A stretch of 64,000 nucleotides of DNA from Klebsiella electrica. GTDB taxonomy: Bacteria; Pseudomonadota; Gammaproteobacteria; Enterobacterales; Enterobacteriaceae. The translations under genes were made by a program, and so were the position numbers. Under the pieces are notes generated by a model, which saw only the letters and a list, made by a program, of their open reading frames with translations, had not been told where the DNA came from and made no database searches. The stretch covers positions 1,364,001-1,428,000 of the forward strand of contig NZ_CP041247.1 in NCBI RefSeq assembly GCF_006711645.1, written 5' to 3'. Positions 35,961 to 50,851 of the stretch are shown here, one piece after another (position 1 is the stretch's first letter; each line of letters begins with the position of its first letter).

Positions 35961-36314
35961 TTACTGGTCACGAATATCCAGCCGCTGGAGTAACCCGCGA
36001 ATGCCTTCGCGCAGTAGCAGCGACATCAACTGTTTTTGTTCCCCGGGCGTCATCTCTTTACTGAGCGTCAGCAGCAAGGGTTCAAGGTCGTTTTCTGCCG
36101 GGGAATAAGAAGGGGAGGGTTCCGCCACGCGCTGTGCGCTGCGAATAAATTCTTTAACCTGGTCATTAACGTGGACGAGACGCGCCTTACCGCCCTGCAC
36201 GCCGGGACGAGGTGATGTTTGCCATCCCTCTTTACGTACCCATTTATTGATCGTCTGCCGGCTGAACCCGGTAAGATGCGCAATTTCTTCAGGTGTCATT
36301 CGTTCCTTGAGCAT
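35961..36314 (-). CDS. yfeC: YfeC, DUF1323 putative DNA-binding regulator
   Basis: 117-residue paralogue of YfeD with the same helix-turn-helix (MTPEEIAHLTGFSRQTINKWVRKEGW), the GVQGGKARLVHV strand and a C-terminal LLLREGIRGLLQRLDI segment. In E. coli YfeC has been reported to affect extracellular DNA release. First gene of yfeC-yfeD. Confidence 0.9.
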   Translation of the reverse strand: MLKERMTPEEIAHLTGFSRQTINKWVRKEGWQTSPRPGVQGGKARLVHVNDQVKEFIRSAQRVAEPSPSYSPAENDLEPLLLTLSKEMTPGEQKQLMSLLLREGIRGLLQRLDIRDQ

Positions 36315-36472
36315 ACTATTTCCTGAGTAAAAATGTGGGAATTAGTTGCTCATGTTATAGCATCCTTTTACATGAAAGAGTGACATGTTTAACGTCTACC
36401 TGCGATAAGGCTCGCAATGTCAGCAAGTTGCCTGCTTTTTCAGCGATCAAATGGTGAGGATTCATTTTGCCG

Positions 36473-36501
36473 TTGACACCTGACGAAGGAATTCATATTA
36501 T
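36473..36501 (+). promoter_or_regulatory. Promoter of the tRNA-Ala operon
   Basis: Perfect -35 TTGACA (36473-36478), 17-nt spacer, -10 TATTAT (36496-36501), and GC-rich discriminator GCCGCCCG, as in ppGpp-controlled stable-RNA promoters. The first tRNA starts 33 nt downstream. Confidence 0.85.
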
Positions 36502-36533
36502 GCCGCCCGTCAACACGACACGTTTTACGGTTC

Positions 36534-36609
<76 letters not shown>

Positions 36610-36649
36610 AACACTGTTCCCATCAGGTTTGGTTCGTAAAACACTTTGT

Positions 36650-36725
<76 letters not shown>

Positions 36726-36765
36726 AACACTGTTCCCATCAGGTTTGGTTCGTAAAACACTTTGT

Positions 36766-36841
<76 letters not shown>

Positions 36842-36848
36842 AATTCAG

Positions 36849-36876
36849 AACCCTCGCTACGGCGGGGGTTTTTTTT
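36849..36876 (+). terminator. Terminator of the tRNA-Ala operon
   Basis: Stem ACCCTCGC-TAC-GGCGGGGGT with a run of eight T, directly after the third tRNA-Ala. Confidence 0.88.
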
Positions 36877-37050
36877 ATCATCGCGAATGTAAAGTACTTT
36901 CTGGTTAAGTCAGAAAACTTGCTGCTATCAGTATTCTGCGTAATTTAAGATTCTTCCCCAGGTTATTTCCTTGCCTGGATTTATTATCCCCTTTAGTATT
37001 TCTTGTATATAAAGCAGTATTGCCCAGCGCCGGAGTTTTCCTTAACAATA

Positions 37051-39237
37051 ATGATTGCTAACTTTAACTTTAACATTAATATCAGAAAAACGTTACTCGC
37101 GTTGGTTGTTTGTTTAATTTCGAACCCATTAGCCAGGTTTATTTCACCTCTGACTCTTGTCGACGGGAATCAGGTTTTTCTCGCCTGGTTGCCGTTAAGT
37201 ATGATGTATGCGGTTATCTTTATTTTTGGCCGCTACGCAATCGCCCCATTAATCGTTTCTTTTGCGATTACTAATCATCTCATCCTTCCCCTGACGGCAC
37301 TACAGTCGGTGCTGCTGCTATTTTGCCAGCTATTTTCAGTGCTGGTATCCTGCGCGATTGTCAGAATGCTGACTGGCAGAACCTGGCGCAGCGGGCTGAC
37401 GGCCAGGTATATGGGGACATGGATTTTCTGGGGCGGTTTTTTTGCACCGGTGTTAATGAAACTGACGATGTATCTGGTTGGCGTGTTTTTCGCGTTCCCG
37501 TTAGCTATCTCTAGCTATTTCAAAGAGATGCCAGCCGTGTATACCATTATTGATATACAAAGCCTGATCAGCGCTGCATTAATATTTACCACTTTCTTTT
37601 ATTATCCAATGCGGATGGTTATCAGTCCGCGTTACGCAAAATTATTCTGGCGACGCCATTGCCAGCCATGGTTTACCCGCGAGCGGCGGGCATTTACCCT
37701 GTACTGGTTTATGGCTCTGGGCGCCATATTGCTGGTGCTGTGCGCCCCCTATAATTCTGATTATATTGCAGGTTATTTAGTACCACTTATTTTCATTGTG
37801 TGTTTTATTGGTATTAGTCGACTAGGCCATGTATTAATTCGTATTTCCTGGTCTGTTTCGGCATTTTTACTCGTTGCCTATAATCGAAATTTTCTCCAGG
37901 GGGTACAGACCGAATACTCCCTGTCATTTGTTCTTTCCGTACTGATCTCATTCACCATCTGTTTGTTTTATATGGTTGATATTTACAGCCAGAATGAACG
38001 AATTAAGCTCAGATGGCGGGATCAGGCCCAGGAAGACCCGTTAACCGGGCTGCCGAACCTGCGCGCGCTGGAATGCTATCTGCGCCAGGATGCTGACTTC
38101 GTCATCAGCAGCTTACGGATCGCTAACCTCGACTTCCTCAGCCGTCATTACGGCATGATGATGCGGGTGCATTGCAAACAGCAAATTGCCAGCAAATTAC
38201 GGCCGCTGCTGGGGGAAAGGGATGAACTCTTCCAGCTACCGGGGAGCGAGTTGTTACTGGTTTTAGACGGGCCCGATCCTTGCGCGCGACTGGGTCATAT
38301 GGTGGCGATGCTGAATCACAAGAAATTTAGCTGGCACAATCAAACGCTGGATCTGGAATTTGGTGCGGCCTGGGCAAGACACCGCGGCAGCGAAGAAGAG
38401 CTTCACCCAATGCTGGGCCAACTGAGCTGGCTGTCAGAGCAGGCGGGGAATGGTCGCCAGGTGCTGGCACTGGATGCTGCGCAAGAGCAGGTTTCTGACC
38501 AGACCAGCGAGCAGGTTCGGATGTTGACCCAGGTGAAGCGGGCGCTGAATGAACGCGATCTGGTGCTGTATGCCCAGCCTATCCAGAATTCGGCGGGTGA
38601 GGGGTATCATGAAATCCTGACGCGGATGCGGTGTGGCAAGTCAATGATGATGCCGGACCAGTTTATTCCGCTGATTGTTCAGTTCAACCTGAGTCAGCGT
38701 TTTGACATGCTGGTGCTGGAAACGCTCTTCAGTATGTTGCACCGGTATCCAGGGCACCATTTTTCCGTTAATTTGCTGCCTTACACGTTGATGCAAAATG
38801 ATAGCGCCGGGCAGATTATCGCCTTGTTTAAACTCTATCAGCTGTCGCCGGAGACCCTCACTATCGAGATTACCGAAGAGCAGGCGTTCAGCGATGCGGG
38901 AGAGAGTATGCATAACATTCAGCAGCTGCGGGATTTTGGCTGCGCTATCGCCATTGATGATTTTGGTACGGGCTATGCCAACTATGAACGTCTGAAGCGC
39001 CTACAGGCGGATATCGTCAAGATAGACGGCTGTTTTGTCCGCGATCTCGAGAACGAGCCGCTGGATGTGATTATGATTAAATCCATTATTGAAGTCGCGA
39101 AGGTTAAAAACCTGACGGTGGTGGCGGAGTACGTCGAGACGGAAGAGCAAAAAGAGAGACTGCTGGCATTAGGCGTCGACTATTTGCAGGGATATTTAAT
39201 CGGCAAACCGCGGCCGCTCAGCGATCTGCGGACGTAA
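37051..39237 (+). CDS. pdeA: PdeA (YfeA), membrane cyclic-di-GMP phosphodiesterase
   Basis: Membrane protein of 728 residues: MASE1-type sensor with several membrane helices (residues about 1-320), a degenerate GGDEF domain (ED-P-LTGLPNLRALE, with LPGSELLLVL at the active-site position), and a C-terminal EAL domain. The EAL motif is changed to EIL in YHEILTRMR, but the metal-binding DDFGTGYANYERL and the VKIDG and AEYVETEEQ segments are intact. The closest E. coli protein has a similar layout. Start 37051 follows the first in-frame ATG; a TTG 48 bases upstream is also in frame. Activity as a phosphodiesterase is inferred. Confidence 0.9.
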   Translation: MIANFNFNINIRKTLLALVVCLISNPLARFISPLTLVDGNQVFLAWLPLSMMYAVIFIFGRYAIAPLIVSFAITNHLILPLTALQSVLLLFCQLFSVLVSCAIVRMLTGRTWRSGLTARYMGTWIFWGGFFAPVLMKLTMYLVGVFFAFPLAISSYFKEMPAVYTIIDIQSLISAALIFTTFFYYPMRMVISPRYAKLFWRRHCQPWFTRERRAFTLYWFMALGAILLVLCAPYNSDYIAGYLVPLIFIVCFIGISRLGHVLIRISWSVSAFLLVAYNRNFLQGVQTEYSLSFVLSVLISFTICLFYMVDIYSQNERIKLRWRDQAQEDPLTGLPNLRALECYLRQDADFVISSLRIANLDFLSRHYGMMMRVHCKQQIASKLRPLLGERDELFQLPGSELLLVLDGPDPCARLGHMVAMLNHKKFSWHNQTLDLEFGAAWARHRGSEEELHPMLGQLSWLSEQAGNGRQVLALDAAQEQVSDQTSEQVRMLTQVKRALNERDLVLYAQPIQNSAGEGYHEILTRMRCGKSMMMPDQFIPLIVQFNLSQRFDMLVLETLFSMLHRYPGHHFSVNLLPYTLMQNDSAGQIIALFKLYQLSPETLTIEITEEQAFSDAGESMHNIQQLRDFGCAIAIDDFGTGYANYERLKRLQADIVKIDGCFVRDLENEPLDVIMIKSIIEVAKVKNLTVVAEYVETEEQKERLLALGVDYLQGYLIGKPRPLSDLRT

Positions 39238-39262
39238 AAAAGCCGGGCGAGCCCGGCTTTTT
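39236..39262. terminator. Bidirectional terminator between pdeA and nupC
   Basis: Stem AGCCGGGC-GA-GCCCGGCT with an A-run on the left and a T-run on the right, separating convergent genes. Confidence 0.88.
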
Positions 39263-39277
39263 CATCATCTTGTGCGC

Positions 39278-40480
39278 TTACAGAACCAGTGCGGCGATAG
39301 ATGCTGAGAGCACGCTCACCAGCGTCGAACCGTAAACCAGCTTCAGCCCAAAGCGGGAAACCACATTACCCTGTTCTTCGTTGAGGCCTTTGATCGCCCC
39401 GGCAATAATCCCGATAGAGGAGAAGTTGGCGAAGGAGACCAGGAAGACAGAAATAATGCCTTCAGCGCGCGGAGAGAGCGTGCTGGCAATTTTCTGCAGA
39501 TCCATCATCGCCACAAACTCGTTCGAAACCAGTTTGGTGGCCATAATACTGCCCACCTGCAGCGCCTCCCCTGCCGGTACGCCCATGACCCAGGCAACCG
39601 GATAGAAGATGTAGCCAAGGATCCCCTGGAAGGAGATGCTGTAGCCAAACCAGCCGGTAACGGTAGCAAACAGGGCGTTCAGCGCGGAGATCAAGGCGAT
39701 GAAGCCGATCAGCATGGCGGCAACGATAATGGCAACTTTAAAGCCCGCCAGAATGTATTCACCCAGCATTTCAAAGAAGCTCTGACCTTCATGCAGGTTG
39801 GACATCTGCAGGTTTTCTTCTTTTTCTTCAACGCGGTACGGGTTAATCAGCGACAGGACAATAAAGGTGCTGAACATGTTGAGCACCAGCGCAGCCACGA
39901 CATATTTAGGCTGCAGCATCGTCATGTATGCACCGACGATAGACATGGAAACGGTCGACATCGCGGTCGCAGCCATGGTGTACATCCGGTTGCGCGACAT
40001 TTTGCCCAGAATATCTTTATAGGCAATAAAGTTTTCTGACTGGCCCAGAATCAGGGAACTGACGGCGTTGAATGATTCCAGTTTGCCCATGCCGTTAATT
40101 TTGGACAGCACGGTACCAATGGCGCGAATGACGACTGGCAGGACGCGAATATGCTGCAAAATACCGATCAGCGCAGAGATAAAGACGATAGGGCACAGAA
40201 CTTTCAGGAAGAAGAAAGCCAGGCCTTTGTCATTCATATTACCGAAAACGAAGTTGGTCCCTTCGTTGGCAAAGCCGAGAAGTTTTTCGAACATCTCGGA
40301 GAAGCCTTTCACAAAACCCAGACCGATATCAGAGTTCAGGAAGAACCATGCCAGCAAAACTTCAATGACAAGTAATTGAATAACATAACGAATGCGAATT
40401 TGGTTACGGTTATGACTGACCAGAAGAGCCAGTATAGCCACCACTACGATCGCGAGGATAAAATGCAAGACGCGGTCCAT
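39278..40480 (-). CDS. nupC: Nucleoside:proton symporter NupC
   Basis: Inner-membrane concentrative nucleoside transporter of 400 residues that imports pyrimidine nucleosides and adenosine. Start [21 protein letters not shown] is the first helix; family motifs include [26 protein letters not shown] and [10 protein letters not shown]. Start 40480 fits the family; an in-frame ATG 13 codons upstream does not. CRP and CytR regulation is known for E. coli nupC. Confidence 0.97.
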   Translation of the reverse strand: MDRVLHFILAIVVVAILALLVSHNRNQIRIRYVIQLLVIEVLLAWFFLNSDIGLGFVKGFSEMFEKLLGFANEGTNFVFGNMNDKGLAFFFLKVLCPIVFISALIGILQHIRVLPVVIRAIGTVLSKINGMGKLESFNAVSSLILGQSENFIAYKDILGKMSRNRMYTMAATAMSTVSMSIVGAYMTMLQPKYVVAALVLNMFSTFIVLSLINPYRVEEKEENLQMSNLHEGQSFFEMLGEYILAGFKVAIIVAAMLIGFIALISALNALFATVTGWFGYSISFQGILGYIFYPVAWVMGVPAGEALQVGSIMATKLVSNEFVAMMDLQKIASTLSPRAEGIISVFLVSFANFSSIGIIAGAIKGLNEEQGNVVSRFGLKLVYGSTLVSVLSASIAALVL

Positions 40481-40765
40481 ATTTGCTCCAAATATGAGGC
40501 AGGTTAGATTTCTGTGCACATTCTATGTAACAAGACCAAAGAAAACGAGATCAAATCCACACTATTGCAATGAACTGTGACCAATCGCCAAATTAGTGAT
40601 CAAACATACATTTTTGTTATGTAGCGTAAAGGTTTTAAAAGTTGCTTAGATTGTACTAATCTGTGAATCGGCGAGATGCGAATTCATCAATGCCACTTTT
40701 TTCGTTGTTAGCCGCTATCGTTCCCGCCTATCAAAGCAATAATGATCATCTTTCTAAACGAACTT

Positions 40766-40784
40766 GATAATCATTCGCATTTTG
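40766..40784 (+). promoter_or_regulatory. Fur-box-like sequence upstream of mntH
   Basis: The 19-nt GATAATCATTCGCATTTTG matches 13 of 19 positions of the Fur consensus. E. coli mntH is repressed by Fur with iron, which fits. The match is moderate. Confidence 0.55.
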
Positions 40785-40792
40785 ATAACATG

Positions 40793-40814
40793 AAACATAG
40801 CAAAGGCTATATTT
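40793..40814 (+). promoter_or_regulatory. MntR box upstream of mntH
   Basis: Inverted repeat AAACATAGC ... GCTATATTT, the layout of the E. coli mntH MntR operator (AAACATAGC/GCTATGTTT) with one changed base in the right arm. MntR with manganese would repress mntH. Confidence 0.8.
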
Positions 40815-40826
40815 CAGAGGCAGAAA

Positions 40827-42065
40827 ATGACTAGCAGTCGCGTTGAGAATAGCAGCGGTCGCGCAGCGCGCAAGATGAAGCTCGCATTGATGGGGCCTGC
40901 GTTCATTGCTGCCATTGGATATATCGATCCCGGCAACTTCGCCACCAATATTCAGGCGGGCGCCAGCTTTGGCTATCAACTGCTGTGGGTGGTGGTATGG
41001 GCAAATCTGATGGCGATGCTGATTCAGGTGCTATCGGCAAAGCTCGGTATTGCTACGGGTAAGAATCTGGCGGAACAGATTCGCGATCACTATCCGCGTC
41101 CGGTGGTGTGGTTTTACTGGGTACAGGCGGAAATTATCGCCATGGCGACCGACCTCGCCGAATTTATTGGCGCAGCCATTGGCTTTAAGCTGATTCTTGG
41201 CGTGTCGTTACTGCAGGGAGCGGTATTAACCGGGATTGCCACCTTCTTGATCCTGATGTTGCAGCGTCGCGGGCAAAAGCCGCTGGAAAAAGCGATCGGC
41301 GGTTTACTGTTGTTTGTTGCCGTCGCCTATATTGTGGAACTGATTTTCTCCCAACCGGCGCTGGCGCCGCTGACGAAAGGGATGATTATCCCGAGTTTGC
41401 CGAACGGTGAAGCCGTGTTCCTGGCCGCCGGTGTGCTTGGCGCGACGATCATGCCACACGTCATCTATTTACACTCGTCGTTAACGCAGAATCTGCACGA
41501 TGGTACGCGCAAAGAGCGTTATCACGCCACCCGTTGGGACGTTGCGATTGCGATGACCATTGCCGGGTTTGTTAACCTGGCGATGATGGCCACCGCCGCT
41601 GCGGCATTTCACTTTAACGGCCACACCGGGATTGCCGACCTCGATCAGGCATATTTGACGCTGGAACCGCTGTTAAGTCACGCGGCTGCGACTATCTTTG
41701 GCCTGAGTCTGGTGGCCGCTGGTTTGTCATCGACGGTGGTGGGAACGCTGGCAGGACAGGTCGTTATGCAGGGCTTTATTCGCTTCCATATTCCGCTGTG
41801 GTTTCGTCGTGCGGTCACGATGCTGCCTTCGTTTATTGTCATTATGATGGGGCTGGACCCGACGAGAATTCTGGTGATGAGCCAGGTGCTGCTGAGTTTT
41901 GGTATCGCCCTGGCGCTGGTCCCGCTGCTGATTTTCACCAGTAATTCACAACTGATGGGGGATTTGGTCAATACCCCGTGGGTGAAGCGCACGGGGTGGG
42001 TGATTGTCGGCATCGTGGTATTGCTCAATGGCTGGCTACTGGTCGGCACGATCTTCGGGCTGTAA
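40827..42065 (+). CDS. mntH: Manganese/divalent metal transporter MntH
   Basis: Proton-coupled Mn(II)/Fe(II) importer of the NRAMP family, 412 residues. The first helix contains DPGNFATN, the metal-binding motif, and the sixth helix MPHVIYLHS, as in other NRAMP proteins. Manganese uptake protects cells from oxidative stress. Controlled by MntR and probably Fur through the two upstream boxes. Confidence 0.97.
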   Translation: MTSSRVENSSGRAARKMKLALMGPAFIAAIGYIDPGNFATNIQAGASFGYQLLWVVVWANLMAMLIQVLSAKLGIATGKNLAEQIRDHYPRPVVWFYWVQAEIIAMATDLAEFIGAAIGFKLILGVSLLQGAVLTGIATFLILMLQRRGQKPLEKAIGGLLLFVAVAYIVELIFSQPALAPLTKGMIIPSLPNGEAVFLAAGVLGATIMPHVIYLHSSLTQNLHDGTRKERYHATRWDVAIAMTIAGFVNLAMMATAAAAFHFNGHTGIADLDQAYLTLEPLLSHAAATIFGLSLVAAGLSSTVVGTLAGQVVMQGFIRFHIPLWFRRAVTMLPSFIVIMMGLDPTRILVMSQVLLSFGIALALVPLLIFTSNSQLMGDLVNTPWVKRTGWVIVGIVVLLNGWLLVGTIFGL

Positions 42066-42082
42066 TCACGTCGACAGCCATG

Positions 42083-42112
42083 AAAAAGGGGAGCCAACTG
42101 GCTCCCCGATTT
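42083..42112. terminator. Terminator between mntH and ypeC
   Basis: Stem GGGGAGCCA-AC-TGGCTCCCC after an A-run, with a weak T-rich tail (GATTTG). It lies just before the ypeC stop and ends transcription of both convergent genes. Confidence 0.75.
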
Positions 42113-42114
42113 GA

Positions 42115-42507
42115 TTAATGATGGCCATGACCGTGGCCGGGACCGCCGCCCGGCCCGCGTCCCCAACCGCCCGGTCCACGTTCCCAACCACCCGGTCCGC
42201 GACCCCAGTCGCCGCGTCGGTCGTCGCGGTCATTCCAGCCTTCGCGATAGCCGCGTTCGTAGGCTTTACGTTTATCCCAGCCGCGATGCCAGCCGTTATC
42301 GTGACGTCGCCAGCGGTTATCACGCCATTCATAGTGACGACGCCAGTAATCACGGTCGCGCCAGCCGCCACCGTCCCAGTAGTTACCGTAATTATCACGA
42401 TCGCCTATTTGTAATTTTACAGATGGCAGCAGGGTGATCTCTCTGGCATTTGCGACCAGTGGTGCTGAGACCATAAGCACCGCAGCCAGAATCAGTGACC
42501 TGAACAT
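42115..42507 (-). CDS. ypeC: YpeC, DUF2502 periplasmic protein with glycine/histidine-rich tail
   Basis: 130-residue exported protein: signal peptide [21 protein letters not shown], then the DUF2502 core [24 protein letters not shown] and [23 protein letters not shown]. After about residue 100 comes a low-complexity tail of GPGGW units, ending in GHGHGHH. E. coli YpeC is shorter and lacks most of this tail. The His and Trp content suggests metal or surface binding, but function is unknown. RBS GAAGGAGAAGAG precedes the start. Confidence 0.9.
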   Translation of the reverse strand: MFRSLILAAVLMVSAPLVANAREITLLPSVKLQIGDRDNYGNYWDGGGWRDRDYWRRHYEWRDNRWRRHDNGWHRGWDKRKAYERGYREGWNDRDDRRGDWGRGPGGWERGPGGWGRGPGGGPGHGHGHH

Positions 42508-42660
42508 ACTCTTCTCCTTCACGATCGGGACCTGAGCGCCGGATGATAGTGGCGCTCATTGGGCCTGTTAACGTGATATTACGAGGCGGTAAAGCCCCGC
42601 CGCATTGGATGGACTCCTAAATCGCGGATAAGAGCACTTTTTGCTAAAGCGAAATGGTGT

Positions 42661-46724
<4,064 letters not shown>

Positions 46725-46988
46725 GAAATATTTCCTTTTAAAGGTCGTGAAGCCCGATTTTGTCTGTACCCCTGCGGGGCGTCGATGCAAATGATGCTGA
46801 AACGAGAAACGGACGGTTATGCCTGACGATCTTACCGTGCGTTGAGCATCATTTTGCACAGGTTACAACTCAAATGTGATATAGGTCGCTAAATTGTGGG
46901 CACTTATATGTTGGTCGTTGTTGTTAAGGCATCATGAATTTACAGTGTGCCAAAAGAATCATTTTGACTTTAGTGGAGCCGTAACGGA

Positions 46989-47954
46989 ATGACAAAATTT
47001 GCTTTAGTAGGAGACGTCGGCGGAACCAATGCCCGCCTGGCATTATGCGATATTGCAAACGGGGAGATTTCCCGGGCAAAAACCTATTCCGGGCTCGATT
47101 ACCCCAGTCTTGAAGCCGTTGTCCGCGTCTACCTTGACGAGCAGGGCGTTGAGGTTGAAGACGGTTGCATCGCGATTGCCTGTCCGATCACCGGTGACTG
47201 GGTGGCGATGACCAACCACACGTGGGCCTTTTCCATCGCCGAGATGAAAAAGAACCTCGGTTTTTCCCATCTGGAGATCATCAACGATTTTACCGCAGTA
47301 TCGATGGCGATCCCGATGCTGAAGGCTGAGCACCTGATTCAGTTTGGTGGTACAACGCCGGTGGAAGGAAAACCTATCGCCGTTTACGGCGCAGGAACCG
47401 GCCTGGGCGTTGCGCACCTGGTGCATGTCGACAAACGCTGGGTGAGTCTGCCGGGCGAAGGGGGACACGTTGATTTCGCGCCGAACAGCGAAGAAGAGGG
47501 GATTATCCTCGAAGAGCTGCGCGCAGAGCTGGGGCATGTCTCTGCCGAGCGCGTGCTATCCGGTCCGGGGCTGGTTTATCTGTATCGGGCGATAGTGAAA
47601 TCAGATGGCCGCCTGCCGGAAAATCTCCAGCCGAAAGATGTGACCGAACGCGCGCTCGCCGACAGCTGCATCGATTGCCGTCGCGCGCTGTCGTTGTTCT
47701 GCGTGATTATGGGGCGCTTTGGCGGCAACCTGGCGCTGACGTTGGCCACCTTCGGCGGCGTGTATATTGCTGGCGGCATCGTCCCGCGTTTCCTGGAGTT
47801 CTTTAAAGCTTCCGGTTTCCGCGGCGGGTTTGAAGACAAAGGGCGCTTTAAAGCCTTCGTCCAGGATATTCCGGTCTACCTGATCGTGCACGATAATCCG
47901 GGCCTGCTGGGTTCCGGGGCGCATCTGCGCCAGACGCTTGGGCAGATTCTCTAA
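46989..47954 (+). CDS. glk: Glucokinase
   Basis: Phosphorylates free glucose to glucose 6-phosphate. Length 321 residues. ATP-binding phosphate-1 loop [14 protein letters not shown], substrate site [12 protein letters not shown], and [12 protein letters not shown] are conserved. Convergent with ypdB, 64 nt apart. Confidence 0.97.
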   Translation: MTKFALVGDVGGTNARLALCDIANGEISRAKTYSGLDYPSLEAVVRVYLDEQGVEVEDGCIAIACPITGDWVAMTNHTWAFSIAEMKKNLGFSHLEIINDFTAVSMAIPMLKAEHLIQFGGTTPVEGKPIAVYGAGTGLGVAHLVHVDKRWVSLPGEGGHVDFAPNSEEEGIILEELRAELGHVSAERVLSGPGLVYLYRAIVKSDGRLPENLQPKDVTERALADSCIDCRRALSLFCVIMGRFGGNLALTLATFGGVYIAGGIVPRFLEFFKASGFRGGFEDKGRFKAFVQDIPVYLIVHDNPGLLGSGAHLRQTLGQIL

Positions 47955-48018
47955 CCTTGTCATCGTCAGCCCGTTCCGGCGTAGCCGTGCGCGGGCGACT
48001 CTCTTCTGCATACCCCTG

Positions 48019-48762
48019 CTACAGATGCATAAGCTGGCGAAATTCTTTGACCTTGCTGCGGCTGACCGGCACCTGAAACTCCAGATCGCGTAAGCGCAGA
48101 ATATAGGTATTGTTGAACCAGGGCTCAATTTCGCGAATTTTATTCAGGTTCACGCAGTATGAGCGGTGGCAGCGGAAGAAGTGCGCTGGCGGCAGCTTGC
48201 CGCAAAACTCCGTAATGTTCATTGGCATCACGAATGATTCCCGCCGGGTATAGACAAAGGTCATTTTTTCGTGGGCTTCCGCATAGTAAATATCGTGAAT
48301 ACTGGTCACGATAATTCGCTCATCTTTTATGAGATTGATCGTGTCATTTTCCCGCTGCGGATTGGTCGTCGTCCCGGTCTGGCTGCCTGTCTGCTGCTGT
48401 AGCTGCCAGGCGCTGGTCAGCTTTTGCAGCATGTTAATGATGCGTGATTCCTGGTACGGCTTCAGAATGTAGTCGAACGCTTCCAGTTCAAAGGCCTCCA
48501 CCGCGTGCTCTTTCCAGGCGGTGATAAACACAATAAACGGTTTATGCGCGAACTGGCTGATATTCTGCGCCAGCAGGACGCCGTCCAGCGAAGGGATGTT
48601 GATGTCGAGAAAAATGGCATCAACCTTGTTGTGCTGCAGGAACTTCAGCACGTCCAGCCCGTCGTCGAACGTCCCGACAATCTCCATCTGGCTGTGGGTG
48701 TTAATTAACCACGTGAGCTCCTGCTGCGCCGGGAACTCGTCTTCAACTATGATGACTTTCAT
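48019..48762 (-). CDS. ypdB: Response regulator YpdB (LytTR type)
   Basis: 247-residue regulator: receiver domain (residues about 1-120) with acidic pocket DED (residues 8-10: VEDEF) and phosphoacceptor Asp in IFLDINIPSLDG, joined to a LytTR DNA-binding domain (from about residue 140, YYAEAHEKMTFVYT ... FRCHRSYCVNLNKI). In E. coli YpdA/YpdB senses pyruvate and activates yhjX. Start 48762 fits the family; 11 nt after ypdA. Confidence 0.95.
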   Translation of the reverse strand: MKVIIVEDEFPAQQELTWLINTHSQMEIVGTFDDGLDVLKFLQHNKVDAIFLDINIPSLDGVLLAQNISQFAHKPFIVFITAWKEHAVEAFELEAFDYILKPYQESRIINMLQKLTSAWQLQQQTGSQTGTTTNPQRENDTINLIKDERIIVTSIHDIYYAEAHEKMTFVYTRRESFVMPMNITEFCGKLPPAHFFRCHRSYCVNLNKIREIEPWFNNTYILRLRDLEFQVPVSRSKVKEFRQLMHL

Positions 48763-48773
48763 TTTTTCTCCGT

Positions 48774-50471
48774 TCATGGCAACAGAGACACCGCAGTGGT
48801 CTGGGAGACAAGCTTGTTAGGCACGTAGAACGCAATCTCGGTTCCCGGATTCATGCGGCGGATGTGCAGCCCTTCGCCATACAGTAATTTTACCCGATGG
48901 TGCACGTTGAGCAGACCGATTTTATTCCCCGGCATTTCATCCGCCTCTACCCGCGCGACCACGGCAGGATCGATGCCATTTCCGGTATCGCGAACGCTAA
49001 TCCGCACCCGATTACCGCACTCGTTGATGCCGAGGGTGACGACGCCTTTGCCTTTGCACGGCTGGATCCCGTGGACAATGGCATTTTCCACCAGCGGCTG
49101 AATCAGCAGGCTCGGTATCACGCAGCTGACCTCATCGTCGATGTCGTAGATAACGGTGAGCTTATCGCCGAAGCGCGCCTGTTCGATGGCAATATAATCC
49201 TTGATTTGGTACAGCTCTCTTTTGATATCAATCTGTTCGTCGTCTTTTAATTCAATGTTATAGCGTAAATAGCGCGACAAATTAAAAATAAGCTGACGGG
49301 CGGTATCCGGATTCATGCGGATCGAGGATGAAATCGCATTGAGGGCGTTAAAGAGAAAGTGCGGGTTGATTTTGCTCTGGAGGGCGCGCAGTTCGGCTTT
49401 GTTGGCCATTTCCCGCAGCTGTTCCGCCCGTGAGACCTCCAGCTGAGTGGAGATGATTTGCGACAGACCGACGGCCATCTCCTGCAGGGACGAGGTGATG
49501 CGGTGGGCGTGGCAGTAATAAATTTTCAGCGTGCCGGTCACCACGCCTTTCTCCCGTAGCGGAATGACCAGCATGGAGTGAATCTCCGGCGTTCTGTAAG
49601 CTTCATCATTGTTTTTAATAATGATTTTTCCGCTTTCGATCGCCTGGCGCGTGGTGGGACTGATGTCATTATCACTATCGTGATAGTTGCTTTCGCCAAA
49701 TCCGACGTAGGCCAGAACCCGATCGGTGGTGGTGATGGCCACCGCGTCGGCGTTGATATCGCGGCGAATGATGTCGCACACCTGGCGCAGGGATTCGCTG
49801 TTGACATGACGGAAGAGCGGCAGCGTTTTGTTGGCGATATCTAGCGCCAGTTTTGCCTGGCGCGCGGCGCTGGCCTCCTTTTCACCCTCGACGCTCTGGA
49901 CCAGCAGCACGATAAAACCGATACAGACGCTGCCAAGGATCATCGGGATCCCGATTTTGGAGACGATATCGAGGCCCAGCGAAAACGACGGCGCCCAAAA
50001 GACCACGAGGATCATGGTTAACGTTTCGCAGAGCATCCCGGCGAGAATCCCGATCTTCCAGCGCTGAGCCTTCGGCACTTTGCGATTAATCAGCCCTGAC
50101 AGCAACCCGGCAACAATGCTGGTGATAAAGCAGGGGATAGCGGTTACACCATCAATATCAATAAGGTAGCGATGTACACCGGCAATGGCCCCAACGATAG
50201 CTCCGACCCAGGGGCCAAACAAAATCCCCCCGGACATCACTGCGATAATCCGCACGTTGACCAGAGAACCCTCTACCGGCACGCCAGACCAGGTGCTGAA
50301 CAGGGCAAACAGGGAAAAAATGGCGATAACCGCCAGCAGCTCTTTCGGTGTATGCGCAGATTTATGCAGTAGCTCGCGAAACAGGCGCAGACGGATTAGG
50401 AAAAAAAGGCAAATCAGCATGAGTGCCGCGCGGTCGAAAACCGCCAGCAGCATTGTAAATATTTCGTGCAT
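48774..50471 (-). CDS. ypdA: Sensor histidine kinase YpdA (LytS type)
   Basis: 565-residue membrane kinase. 5TM-5TMR_LYT-type N-terminal domain with several helices (residues about 1-190: [45 protein letters not shown]), a GAF domain (about 215-350), and a His_kinase domain with phosphoacceptor His in [21 protein letters not shown], plus an ATPase domain ending [10 protein letters not shown]. Partner of YpdB. Start 50471 matches the family; an in-frame ATG upstream is not supported. Confidence 0.95.
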   Translation of the reverse strand: MHEIFTMLLAVFDRAALMLICLFFLIRLRLFRELLHKSAHTPKELLAVIAIFSLFALFSTWSGVPVEGSLVNVRIIAVMSGGILFGPWVGAIVGAIAGVHRYLIDIDGVTAIPCFITSIVAGLLSGLINRKVPKAQRWKIGILAGMLCETLTMILVVFWAPSFSLGLDIVSKIGIPMILGSVCIGFIVLLVQSVEGEKEASAARQAKLALDIANKTLPLFRHVNSESLRQVCDIIRRDINADAVAITTTDRVLAYVGFGESNYHDSDNDISPTTRQAIESGKIIIKNNDEAYRTPEIHSMLVIPLREKGVVTGTLKIYYCHAHRITSSLQEMAVGLSQIISTQLEVSRAEQLREMANKAELRALQSKINPHFLFNALNAISSSIRMNPDTARQLIFNLSRYLRYNIELKDDEQIDIKRELYQIKDYIAIEQARFGDKLTVIYDIDDEVSCVIPSLLIQPLVENAIVHGIQPCKGKGVVTLGINECGNRVRISVRDTGNGIDPAVVARVEADEMPGNKIGLLNVHHRVKLLYGEGLHIRRMNPGTEIAFYVPNKLVSQTTAVSLLP

Positions 50472-50851
50472 GGGTGCGCCGTGTCTATCGCGGGAAAGCA
50501 ACATCATAAAAAACCTGGCGACAGAAGGCCAGCGAAGCGTCGAACAGAGAAAAGTCACACGAAAAAAAGGGGATTGATAGCCGGGCCAGCGCCGACATGA
50601 TGAGCGGGAGATAAATGATAAAAACAGGTAAATTAATAGATATTAATATGTTGCACCTAATTTTCGTGGCGGCTAAATCGAGGATGTCCACCGTCGGATG
50701 TCATTAGCCTGATGCCCGCATTTTTCGCCGGCGATTATTTTTTTCTCACCCTCTCGACAGCATCATTTTTTTCGGGTTATTTTCTAAGCTCGTCGCAAAC
50801 GCGACAGCGTCGCTCGGACGGTCCGGGCGCTAACGTTACTCTGAGGAATCT
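50472..50851. promoter_or_regulatory. Divergent ypdA/alaC intergenic region
   Basis: 380-nt non-coding spacer. The left part is AT-rich and would hold the ypdA promoter. Before alaC there is a GC-rich stretch (about 50795-50835) with short inverted repeats, which could form an mRNA leader structure. No gene or clear operator seen. Confidence 0.5.

Larger units (their letters stand above)
40481..40826. promoter_or_regulatory. Divergent nupC/mntH intergenic region
   Basis: 346-nt AT-rich spacer with promoters for both genes. A TGTGA half-site at 40576-40580 could belong to a CRP site for nupC; a full consensus is not present. The right end holds a Fur-like and a MntR-like box in front of mntH, listed separately. 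Confidence 0.6.

Noticed and set aside
42066..42437. Several long frames over ypeC on both strands
   Set aside because: Low-complexity sequence keeps stop codons out of all frames. Only the frame with a signal peptide and DUF2502 core is real.
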